Shown: positions 8,954-16,767 of the stretch, piece after piece
Position numbering within the stretch: the first letter of the stretch is position 1
Layout of the letters: the number at the start of each line of letters is the position of its first letter
Source: Isotricha intestinalis
Lineage: Eukaryota; Ciliophora; Litostomatea; Vestibuliferida; Isotrichidae
Length of the DNA stretch: 21,040 nt
Reading direction: 5' to 3'
NCBI GenBank assembly: GCA_023807065.1
Contig: JAJJLU010000061.1
Location: forward strand, 1-21,040
Notes under the pieces: generated by a model
Told to the model about the DNA's origin: nothing
Databases searched by the model: none
The model's input: only the letters and a program-made list of their open reading frames with translations
Made by a program: the position numbers and the translations under genes

Positions 8954-10714
8954 TTATTTGAATAAATTAATTACTGCTTCATCGATATTGCCTTTAGCTT
9001 TTTTTATTGCAGCTCCTAAATCATTATCATCAATATTTCCTAAATCATAATTTTTTTTTGCTTCTGATATTAAATCTTGTAAATTGTCATTTAATACAAC
9101 TTTTGATTCAGATTTTAGGTAACTTTGTTGATAATATTTGTTTTCTCTATTTTTATTTGAGTTACTACTCTTTTCATTATTTTTATTTATTCTTTCTTTT
9201 TTTTGAAGGTCATAATTTTCATTATTTTCTCTACTTATCTGATTTGAAGATGGAAATTGTCTAAAATCGTTTTCATAATTTTCATCATTTACAAAATCCT
9301 CATTGAAAAGATCATCATTTTTTTTCTTATTACTCTTCTCATATTTATAATTATTATTTTGATTCATTTTAAAGTAATCATTATTATTATTGTTTAAATT
9401 CTTATTATTTTTTTTATTATTATTTAAATTACCTTTGGATTTAGAGTTATAATAAATGTTTGGATTCATATTATTATTATTAAGATTCATATTTAATTCT
9501 CTATTTTCATAATTATTATTATAATTCATATTAAATTTATTATTCTTATTTTTTGAATTAATTTGATTGCTAAATTCATTATTAAAATTGGAACTATCAT
9601 TCAATCTATTATTTGAATCATCACTATCTTCATTAAATCTATTTTCATTTGATTTTGAATAATTATGATTAGAGATATCATTATCTGAGTTTTTACTTTT
9701 TATATTATAATCATTACTTTCTTCTTTAATGATTTCATTTTTTAAATCTTTAAAAGTAAGTGTTTTATATTTTTGATAATCTTCCAATGTTTTTATTTTT
9801 AATAAAGAATGAATATGTCCTTTATTTTCACAATTTTCACAAAAATACATTGGACATTCAAGACATTTATATATTATTTTCATAATTTTACTTTGACAAG
9901 ATGAACATTTTTCTCTATAATCTACTTCATGTTCTAAATAACTAGAAACAATATTCGAAGGGTTCATAACCATTTTTTTTTCATTGGTATCAAAAGTTCC
10001 AATGTTATCTTTTAAGTTATTGTATTTTTTGGTCGTCTCTTCTTCTTTAATAATGTTAAATTCATTGTTTTGATTGATTTCTATTCTTTCTTCTTCAAAA
10101 TTATTATCCTTGTTGTCATCATCAAATGAATTTTTATTATTTTCTCTTGCTCTAATATTTTCATTTAACTGAAAATTATTATTTGAATTAATATCTTTAA
10201 AATTAGTATCGTTTAAATCAGAATCTTGATTATTATTTAATTTATTCATTTCACTTCCTTTTCCTGATATTAAATTGTTTTTCTCTCTGTTATTGGTGTT
10301 TTTGTTTTTTTCTTTATTTATATTTAATTTTTTTATATCATTTTTATCACTATCATCATCACTATTTTTTAAATCATTAAATTCTTTTTGATTCTTTTTA
10401 TTAGTCTGATTTTTATTAACTTTTGATTGAATGAAACTTTTTCGAATCTTATCTTTTTTTTCAATTTCACTTTTTCCAATTTCTATTTCAATCATTCTTA
10501 CTTCTTCGTTTTTTAATTTTGTTAATAATTGAGAATAATCTTCTGCTGAGTTGATGAAATATTTTTTTCCTTTTATTTGATAAAATAACGAAAAAGTTGA
10601 CAAGCTATTATAAGGAACTTGAAGCATTTCAGATAAACTTAAACAAAAATTTTGATAATTTAATGGAAGTATTACATCTTTTATTTCTCCATAAAATTGA
10701 AGTATGGCATTCAT
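8954..10714 (-). CDS. PB1-ZZ-UBA protein, p62/SQSTM1-like candidate autophagy receptor
   Basis: A 586-residue protein in three parts. Residues 1-82 look like a PB1 domain: a start consistent with two beta strands, then KYFINSAEDYSQLLTKL, the usual end of PB1 folds. Residues about 267-302 are a ZZ-type zinc finger with CSSC (270-273), CLEC (284-287), CENC (292-295) and HIH (300-302), spaced as in p62 and NBR1. The last ~45 residues resemble a UBA domain, ending AAIKKAKGNIDEAVINLF. The linkers are long, Asn-rich and disordered. PB1, ZZ and C-terminal UBA in this order define p62/SQSTM1 and NBR1, which tether ubiquitinated cargo to Atg8 membranes. The NBR1-specific FW domain is not seen, so p62 is the closer layout. 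FNII (219-222), next to acidic residues, is a possible LIR (Atg8-binding) motif, but such matches are common by chance. The PB1 call is the weakest. Confidence 0.85.
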   Translation of the reverse strand: MNAILQFYGEIKDVILPLNYQNFCLSLSEMLQVPYNSLSTFSLFYQIKGKKYFINSAEDYSQLLTKLKNEEVRMIEIEIGKSEIEKKDKIRKSFIQSKVNKNQTNKKNQKEFNDLKNSDDDSDKNDIKKLNINKEKNKNTNNREKNNLISGKGSEMNKLNNNQDSDLNDTNFKDINSNNNFQLNENIRARENNKNSFDDDNKDNNFEEERIEINQNNEFNIIKEEETTKKYNNLKDNIGTFDTNEKKMVMNPSNIVSSYLEHEVDYREKCSSCQSKIMKIIYKCLECPMYFCENCENKGHIHSLLKIKTLEDYQKYKTLTFKDLKNEIIKEESNDYNIKSKNSDNDISNHNYSKSNENRFNEDSDDSNNRLNDSSNFNNEFSNQINSKNKNNKFNMNYNNNYENRELNMNLNNNNMNPNIYYNSKSKGNLNNNKKNNKNLNNNNNDYFKMNQNNNYKYEKSNKKKNDDLFNEDFVNDENYENDFRQFPSSNQISRENNENYDLQKKERINKNNEKSSNSNKNRENKYYQQSYLKSESKVVLNDNLQDLISEAKKNYDLGNIDDNDLGAAIKKAKGNIDEAVINLFK

Positions 10715-11452
10715 TTTTATAAAAATATATTATTTTGTTCATTAAAAAAATCAATTTTATTTTTATTTATTTAAATAAAAAATTGAAATATATTTTCTTT
10801 AACATCTAGACCATATCTTAAAAGAATTTTGAATAATATGAAAAATAAAATTTATTTATTTCAATCCAAATTTATAATAATAATATAAAATTAAATAAAT
10901 ATATAAAAGGAAATTAAAATTAAATCAAAATAATAAAACAAATAAAAAATGAAAAAGAATTTCTTTTTATATATATAAAATTTGAATTTAAACATTAAAA
11001 TGATTTATTGGATTGATAATTCTATATTTTGTAATATGAATTTATTATTTCTTTTTTAAAAAAATGAAAAAAATATCTTTTCAAATAATAATGATATTTT
11101 TATGTAGCTCAGTGATTTTTAGATTTAATTATTTGACTTGAAATATTAAAGTATTTTAAATCTTAAATTATTGATAGAAGGAAAAAAGTAATTGAAATAT
11201 TTAATAAAAAATAAATTAAAATTTGTAAGAAATAAAATATGAATTTTTAATTTTATTATAAATTATATAATTTAAATTCTTTTAAGAATGATTAAAAATT
11301 CTATAAATAAAGTCAATTACTAGTTTAAAATGAATTTTTTTTCACAATTTATAATTATTCAATTAAAAATGATAAATTGAATAACTTCATTTTAATTCTA
11401 TAACTTCATTAATATAAAATAAATAAAACAATAAAAAAAATAAAATATAAAA
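10715..11452. promoter_or_regulatory. Divergent intergenic region upstream of p62-like and acetyltransferase genes
   Basis: These 738 nt separate two divergent starts and should carry both promoters. The region is about 85-90% A/T with no clear gene. Near the acetyltransferase there is an inverted repeat (11355-11364 and 11375-11384) and an 11-nt direct repeat (11381-11391 and 11400-11410). A 25-codon ORF resembling a signal peptide lies at 11064-11141. Nothing else stands out. Confidence 0.4.
11355..11410 (+). repeat. Inverted and direct repeats upstream of the acetyltransferase
   Basis: ttattcaatt (11355-11364) and its exact reverse complement aattgaataa (11375-11384) flank a 10-nt loop. 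Overlapping the right arm, ataacttcatt occurs twice (11381-11391 and 11400-11410). The cluster ends 42 nt before the start codon, so it could be a protein-binding site or leader hairpin; short repeats also arise by chance in DNA this AT-rich. Confidence 0.4.
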
Positions 11453-12304
11453 ATGAGAAATCTAATCTTCATCTTTTTCCTAACTCTTCTTTCCGTTTTC
11501 AATTTAAAAAAAATTGAAAAAACTCCTCTTGAAGTAATAATATGTGTCACAAAAAATAAAGACATAATTCAAATATCAAAAGAACTATATTTAAAAATTA
11601 TATCAAAAAATTATTTAGATTCAATATCTTATCTAATTCAAAATTTAGAAAAAATAAAGAATATAATAAATTCTTGTTCAGAGCCTTCAGAAATAAATTT
11701 GCAAAATTATAACAACAAAGAGAAAATAAATATGTCAAACAAAGAATTTATAGAAATAATGAATACAGGAAATCCAGTAAAAGCTGGGAGTAAACTTCAT
11801 TTGAAAATGATAGAATTAAGTAATGAAGCAATGAAAATAACATCAGAAATGAATAACAAATATAATGAGCCTTTAATTTTAAGAAAATTAATGTCAAAAT
11901 TAATAGATCAAGAACTAGACGAAAACTTTGGTATTTTTCCTCCATTTAACACAGATTGTGGAAAAAATATACATTTAGGAAAAGGAGTATTTATAAATTC
12001 AGGATGTAAATTTCAAGATCAAGGAGGAATTTATATTGGTGATGGTAGTTTAATTGGACATAATACTGTTATTGCTACTTTAAATCATAATATTGATCCT
12101 AATAAGAGAGGAGATATTATTCCTAAACCTGTTAAATTAGGAAAAAAAGTTTGGATTGGTGCTGGTGTTATTATTCTTCCTGGTGTCACTATTGGAGATA
12201 ATTCCATTATTGGAGCAGGAAGTGTTGTTACTAAAGATATTCCTAGTGATATGATTGCAGTGGGAAATCCTGCAAAGGTTGTTAAAAGTATTTATGATAA
12301 ATAA
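11453..12304 (+). CDS. LacA/Maa-type sugar O-acetyltransferase with signal-peptide extension
   Basis: A 283-residue protein. Residues 94-283 match a whole bacterial hexapeptide-repeat O-acetyltransferase (galactoside/maltose acetyltransferase family). A maltose-acetyltransferase-like helical N-domain (98-140) is followed by FGIFPPFNTDCGKNI and a left-handed beta-helix (about 170-275) with GKGVFINSG, IGDGSLIGHN, GVTIGDNSIIGAGSVVTKDI and GNPAKVV. The likely catalytic His is H212 in LNHN. The family transfers acetyl from acetyl-CoA to sugar hydroxyls; the acceptor cannot be predicted. M94 sits where bacterial relatives begin. The first 93 residues are extra: a hydrophobic N-terminus (MRNLIFIFFLTLLSVF, a probable signal peptide) and a helical piece with Cys31 and Cys75. 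Placement in the secretory route is therefore inferred. A bacterial origin by gene transfer is likely, with codon use now like the host's. An alternative start at M94 would give a cytosolic form. Confidence 0.93.
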   Translation: MRNLIFIFFLTLLSVFNLKKIEKTPLEVIICVTKNKDIIQISKELYLKIISKNYLDSISYLIQNLEKIKNIINSCSEPSEINLQNYNNKEKINMSNKEFIEIMNTGNPVKAGSKLHLKMIELSNEAMKITSEMNNKYNEPLILRKLMSKLIDQELDENFGIFPPFNTDCGKNIHLGKGVFINSGCKFQDQGGIYIGDGSLIGHNTVIATLNHNIDPNKRGDIIPKPVKLGKKVWIGAGVIILPGVTIGDNSIIGAGSVVTKDIPSDMIAVGNPAKVVKSIYDK

Positions 12305-12560
12305 ATTTTTATTATTTTGATTTTTATTTAATGAGTTTTTATTAAAAAACAAATTTTTATTATAAGATATTGTTTGTTGTTTATATTAAATCAATAATAA
12401 AAAATATATTTTTTTTTATTTAAAATATAAAAATATAAAATAATGTAATTATTCCTTTTTACTGAAATTTAAAGAAAATCAAAATTTATAAATCAGTATC
12501 GATATGAATTATATATTCGCTACAATTAATATCATTATAAGCTAATACAATACAAAAAAA

Positions 12561-14684
12561 TTAAAATTTATATTTTTCCAAAATAGTATTTTTATTATTT
12601 TGAGGTTTAGGAGTGTTTATAGTTTTACAATTTTTTCCATCTTCAACATTATTTTCATTTATTTTTTGAAAATCATTTATTATTTTCAATATTCTTTTTT
12701 TATTGTTTTTATTTCTATAACTTAAATTTAACTGAACACCTGATGAATTCGAATATGATTTTTCTTTAATTTCCTTTTCTTTAATTTCTCTTTCTTTTTC
12801 TTTTTGAATTTTCTTTTCTTCAATATCATTTCTTATTTTTTTTAAAACAGAATAAAATTTATTTTTATTATCCCATTTAACAAGTGCATTAATAAAATCA
12901 CTTCCAATGACATATAATTTTTCAATATTAATAGCATCAATATTATTATTATTTAAATCAATGTTTTTTTCAGTGACATTCATAGTACTAGTTTCCAAAG
13001 TATAACTAAAACTAATTTGAAATTCATTATAAGCAATAGCTCTTGCAGTTTTTAATTTAGATTTACTAATATTAAATTTAGTGCCTGAAGATTGATAATA
13101 TTTTGCTTCTTCTTCAAATATTTTCATAAATACTTTTTCTTCATACCAATGATAACTTTTATGTGTATCTTGAGGGATCAAAATAATTTTTCCTTTTACT
13201 TTTTTTTTCTTAGGAGAACAACCATATAAAGCACAATTAGGCATTTTTGAATGTCCATGAAAATCACAATAAAATATAGTTTTATTTATACAAATTAAAT
13301 TTTTAGCATGATAAATTGTTGGGGATAAATTTTTTGTAGGTTCTAACCACATTCTATTTAAATCTTTTCCTAATAAATTATTTCTATAACAACCATTAAT
13401 TACTCCATCTGGATTTAACATTGGTAAAATTTTAAATATATATTTTTTTAATAAATGACTATTTTTTTCTTCTAATAAAGAATTTATTACTCCTTCAATT
13501 ACATATGAACCAACTGTTTCTCCAGGATGAACTCTTGATGTAAAAATAATTGAAGGTCTATTAAATAAATCTTTTAATGATGAAGTAAAATCAGTTATAT
13601 AAAGTATGTCTAATGGATTTCCACTTATTGATCTATTTAATTTTGAAAATCTTATTTTGTTTTTATTATTTGGATTTACACTTAATGAATATAAATAATC
13701 TTGTAGAGATGTATAAGTATATGGGTAACAATATGAGAAATATATAGGAATGTTTAAATTTTCTTTTGTTACATAATATGTAAATGTTAATGTATAAAAT
13801 GATGATTGGGAATTATTATTATCATCTTTTTCTTTTTCATCATCTTCACTATTGTTATTTATTGAAATAGAATTACTATTAATATTAATATTATTATTAG
13901 TATTATTAATTGGATTATTATTATTATTTAGAATTAATTGAGGTGTTATTGGAATTGTGTTTGGAAAATAAAATACATTATATGTATTTCTTAACCATTT
14001 ATCATTTTTATTATATGATAATACTTTTACATTTGTATTATTGTCAAATGGAATCTTTTTCTTTACAAAATTTAATATATTAAATTTATAATTTCCTTCT
14101 TTCTTACATTTAATTGAGAAATAAAACCATGAATAATTTTTTTCATTATTATAATCTTTTCTCATTAAAACGTCATATTCATTAACATTTTTGTTGTCTA
14201 AATTAATAGCCATTCTTAAATTTCCTTCTTCAAATAAAGAATCAAAAACAATGTCTTCATTAGTTTCTATTTCTTTATAATTTTCTATAAATTTACCATT
14301 ATTTTCATCTAATATTTCTTCAATAACAGTACTATCATTATGAAGAATATTTAATAAAAAATCATAATTAATAGGATTATTAATTTGATTTTTTTCATTT
14401 TCATCATTTGAATCAGTATATACTAGTTTATTATTTGGTTTTAATGATTTATATGATATTAAATTACTATTATTTAATTCAATGCATTGTTCATAAGTGT
14501 AAAAAAATTTATTGCAAATATTGGAATTTTGAATTATATTTCCATCTTCTTTTTCTATTTTAATATTTTTTAAATCTTTCTTAATTCCTATTTTTGGTTT
14601 TTTTTTAATAAATTGAGAATTTATTATAGATGTTAATAAATTCGTTGATACTTCAGGAAAAAAATTATATTCATTTTTATCCAT
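12561..14684 (-). CDS. Cytosolic carboxypeptidase (CCP/AGBL family, M14D), probable tubulin deglutamylase
   Basis: A 707-residue zinc carboxypeptidase. The CCP-specific N-domain lies at about 145-240 (FEEGNLRMAINLD, WFYFSI, KNDKWLRNTYNVFYF), interrupted from 253 to 293 by an Asn/acidic insertion. The M14 peptidase domain spans about 325-620. Zinc ligands are H386 and E389 in SRVHPGET and H476 in DFHGHS. Substrate-binding Arg lies in GKDLNRMW (R444), and the catalytic Glu is E564 in YTLETSTM. All expected catalytic residues are present. Family members remove glutamates from tubulin and other proteins, tuning polyglutamylation of ciliary and cytoplasmic microtubules, a substantial job in a ciliate. 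The tail carries a Lys/Glu-rich helix (640-660). It shares an 80-nt divergent spacer with the next gene. Which CCP subtype (CCP1-6) it is cannot be settled by eye. Confidence 0.94.
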   Translation of the reverse strand: MDKNEYNFFPEVSTNLLTSIINSQFIKKKPKIGIKKDLKNIKIEKEDGNIIQNSNICNKFFYTYEQCIELNNSNLISYKSLKPNNKLVYTDSNDENEKNQINNPINYDFLLNILHNDSTVIEEILDENNGKFIENYKEIETNEDIVFDSLFEEGNLRMAINLDNKNVNEYDVLMRKDYNNEKNYSWFYFSIKCKKEGNYKFNILNFVKKKIPFDNNTNVKVLSYNKNDKWLRNTYNVFYFPNTIPITPQLILNNNNNPINNTNNNININSNSISINNNSEDDEKEKDDNNNSQSSFYTLTFTYYVTKENLNIPIYFSYCYPYTYTSLQDYLYSLSVNPNNKNKIRFSKLNRSISGNPLDILYITDFTSSLKDLFNRPSIIFTSRVHPGETVGSYVIEGVINSLLEEKNSHLLKKYIFKILPMLNPDGVINGCYRNNLLGKDLNRMWLEPTKNLSPTIYHAKNLICINKTIFYCDFHGHSKMPNCALYGCSPKKKKVKGKIILIPQDTHKSYHWYEEKVFMKIFEEEAKYYQSSGTKFNISKSKLKTARAIAYNEFQISFSYTLETSTMNVTEKNIDLNNNNIDAINIEKLYVIGSDFINALVKWDNKNKFYSVLKKIRNDIEEKKIQKEKEREIKEKEIKEKSYSNSSGVQLNLSYRNKNNKKRILKIINDFQKINENNVEDGKNCKTINTPKPQNNKNTILEKYKF

Positions 14685-14764
14685 TAAAAATAAATTTAGT
14701 ATATTACAATACTATTTAAATATTTAAATATTTACATAAATTTTTATTTGAACATTTAATAAAA
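14685..14764. promoter_or_regulatory. Compact bidirectional promoter between CCP and the 408-aa gene
   Basis: Eighty AT-only-like bases separate the two divergent ATGs, so the two genes must share promoter DNA. It contains the overlapping repeat tatttaaatatttaaatatt. No known factor site is assigned. Confidence 0.4.
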
Positions 14765-15991
14765 ATGAATCAAAGACATTTATCAAATGATATAAATTCA
14801 TGTAGAATAAATTCTTATAATCAAATCAAAAAATATGAAAATTCATCATATACAAAAAATAAAAATTTATTAGATTTTTGGGATAAAAAAGAAAGAAAAT
14901 CACAACAAAAATTAGAAAAAATTAGACAAGAACTTTATGATAAAAAATATAGTGAATTGAGAAAAACTCCAAAAATTAATTTAAAAAGTAAAAAAATTGT
15001 AAGTAAAATATTAAATAATAAAGAAAATAATAAAAATAATGTAAATCCAATATTATTGAAAAGCTTTTTAATTAATAAAACCAGTTTAACAGATTGTGAT
15101 TTTTATTCAAATAAAAAAAAAAAAAATGCTAACATTAGAATTCATTCTTTAAGGAAAAATATAAATAGTAATAATGAAAATAATATTAAACCTATTATTC
15201 AAGAAAAACAAAAAAACATTTATTTAAGGGATAATAACATTAAAGTAAATCCAACCAAAGAGAAAGTTTATAATATTTTTAATTCAAAAGTAGATATAAA
15301 ACCTTATAAAAAATCATCTAATAATTATTTCTATTACAAAAATTTATCTGTAGGTAATCAAATTCAATCTTATGAGGATAATAATAATAAAATTCATTCA
15401 GATATTATATATAATCCATATAAACAAAGAAAAAATAATATAAATAAAGATAATAATTCTAAAAGCAATGGTACTAAATTAATAAATAAGGAATCTAAAA
15501 ATTTTTCAAATAATATAGATTTTAAAACAGAGAAAGATAAAAATAATAATGTTCAAAATATATCTCTTCATTCAACAGAAGAAATAAAAAGTAATAATTT
15601 AAATGAATCAAATAAAATTTCTAAAATATATGAATTAAATAGTAGAAATAAAAAGAAAGAAAAATATTATAAAAGTAATTCGATTGATACTCTCAAAAGA
15701 AGAAATGAAGATTTGAATCAATTTATTTTATTCACTAATAATTTATTTGGTAATGATAATAATAAAAATCAAGAAAAACAAAAAATGAAGAATGAAATTA
15801 AAGAAGTTAAAAATAAAGAAATTGAAAATAAAAATGAGAAAAAAAGTAAAAATGAAGTTATAAAAGAAAATAAACCTGAAGAAAAAATGATCAATTATTT
15901 TCCAAAATCAATTACAAAAGAAATGATATTATCAAATAATTTCGTAATTAATGATATATATAATGATAATATTCCAAATAAATTTAAATAA
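14765..15991 (+). CDS. Asn/Lys-rich hypothetical protein, 408 aa
   Basis: Low-complexity, very basic and Asn-rich throughout, and probably largely disordered. The most structured part is residues 40-85, a charged helix (KKERKSQQKLEKIRQELYDK) leading into YSELRKTPKINLKSKKI. A charged helix followed by a PKIN-S-K segment is a pattern I associate with ciliary or centrosomal proteins of ciliates and apicomplexans, but this is a weak resemblance. A second Lys/Glu-rich helix occupies about 335-380. No catalytic or membrane motif is seen. It shares a short divergent promoter with the carboxypeptidase gene, so a common cytoskeletal theme is possible but unproven. Confidence 0.75.
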   Translation: MNQRHLSNDINSCRINSYNQIKKYENSSYTKNKNLLDFWDKKERKSQQKLEKIRQELYDKKYSELRKTPKINLKSKKIVSKILNNKENNKNNVNPILLKSFLINKTSLTDCDFYSNKKKKNANIRIHSLRKNINSNNENNIKPIIQEKQKNIYLRDNNIKVNPTKEKVYNIFNSKVDIKPYKKSSNNYFYYKNLSVGNQIQSYEDNNNKIHSDIIYNPYKQRKNNINKDNNSKSNGTKLINKESKNFSNNIDFKTEKDKNNNVQNISLHSTEEIKSNNLNESNKISKIYELNSRNKKKEKYYKSNSIDTLKRRNEDLNQFILFTNNLFGNDNNKNQEKQKMKNEIKEVKNKEIENKNEKKSKNEVIKENKPEEKMINYFPKSITKEMILSNNFVINDIYNDNIPNKFK

Positions 15992-16767
15992 ATAATAAAA
16001 TAATTATATTTCAAATATCTTTAATAAAGAGAAAAAGTGATAATAATTGTTTATGTAATTAGATTTTTGATAAGATAATACAATTAATCATCAATAAAAA
16101 AAAATTGTTAAAATTCTTAGAGGAAAAATAAAATATAATCTAAAAAAACTGTTATAGTAATTTATATTAAATTTAATTCTTATTATTATATCTTATAATA
16201 TTAATCTATATATTCAAATTTGATGATTAAAAGTAATTTTATATTTTTAATTTTGTTAAGTAACATATTTAAATTAAATTTAATTTCAAATTTGAAAATA
16301 TAACTTTCAATTTATGTTAAATATAATTTGATAAAGGATGAATAATAAATAATAATTTCAAACTCATCAATTACTATTTTCGTCATTTATTTTTTTCATA
16401 CTTTTTTTCTTTAATGAGTTATACACAAATATGAAATTATCTGATTTTTTTATAAATTTCAAATATTTTTCATTTTATTCTCATCATTGATTAAATAAAA
16501 TTAATTTATCTTAATAGATTACAATATTTTTGAAATAATAACTTTTAATCAATTGTTAATAATATTATTTTGGTTTTTCTAGTTGATTTTAAATTTAATG
16601 ATTTAAACATTTATATTTGAATCATTAATTTGATAGAATGTTTTCTTTAATATTCGTTTATTAAACAATATATTTTCATTCATAATTTTTGTTTTAAAAA
16701 TATTTACATAAAATATATATATATTATCCATATTTTAATATAATCAAAAGGAAAAATTATTTTAAAA
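15992..16767. other. Convergent intergenic region, no gene seen
   Basis: These 776 nt lie between two converging 3' ends. Stops are frequent in all frames and I see no codon-position bias over more than a few codons. Two adjoining palindromes occur: a perfect 16-nt one at 16271-16286 and a 14-nt one at 16284-16297. It is long for a spacer holding only two 3' UTRs, so a small RNA or replication element could be present, but nothing shows it. Confidence 0.4.

Noticed and set aside
11105..11113. tRNA-like D-arm string tagctcagt
   Set aside because: No matching acceptor stem, anticodon arm or T-arm sequence follows; the surrounding bases are pure AT spacer.
12137..12352. Minus-strand Asn/Ser-rich ORF opposite the acetyltransferase 3' end
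   Set aside because: It mirrors the hexapeptide-repeat codons of the real gene; the plus strand has a full protein family match.
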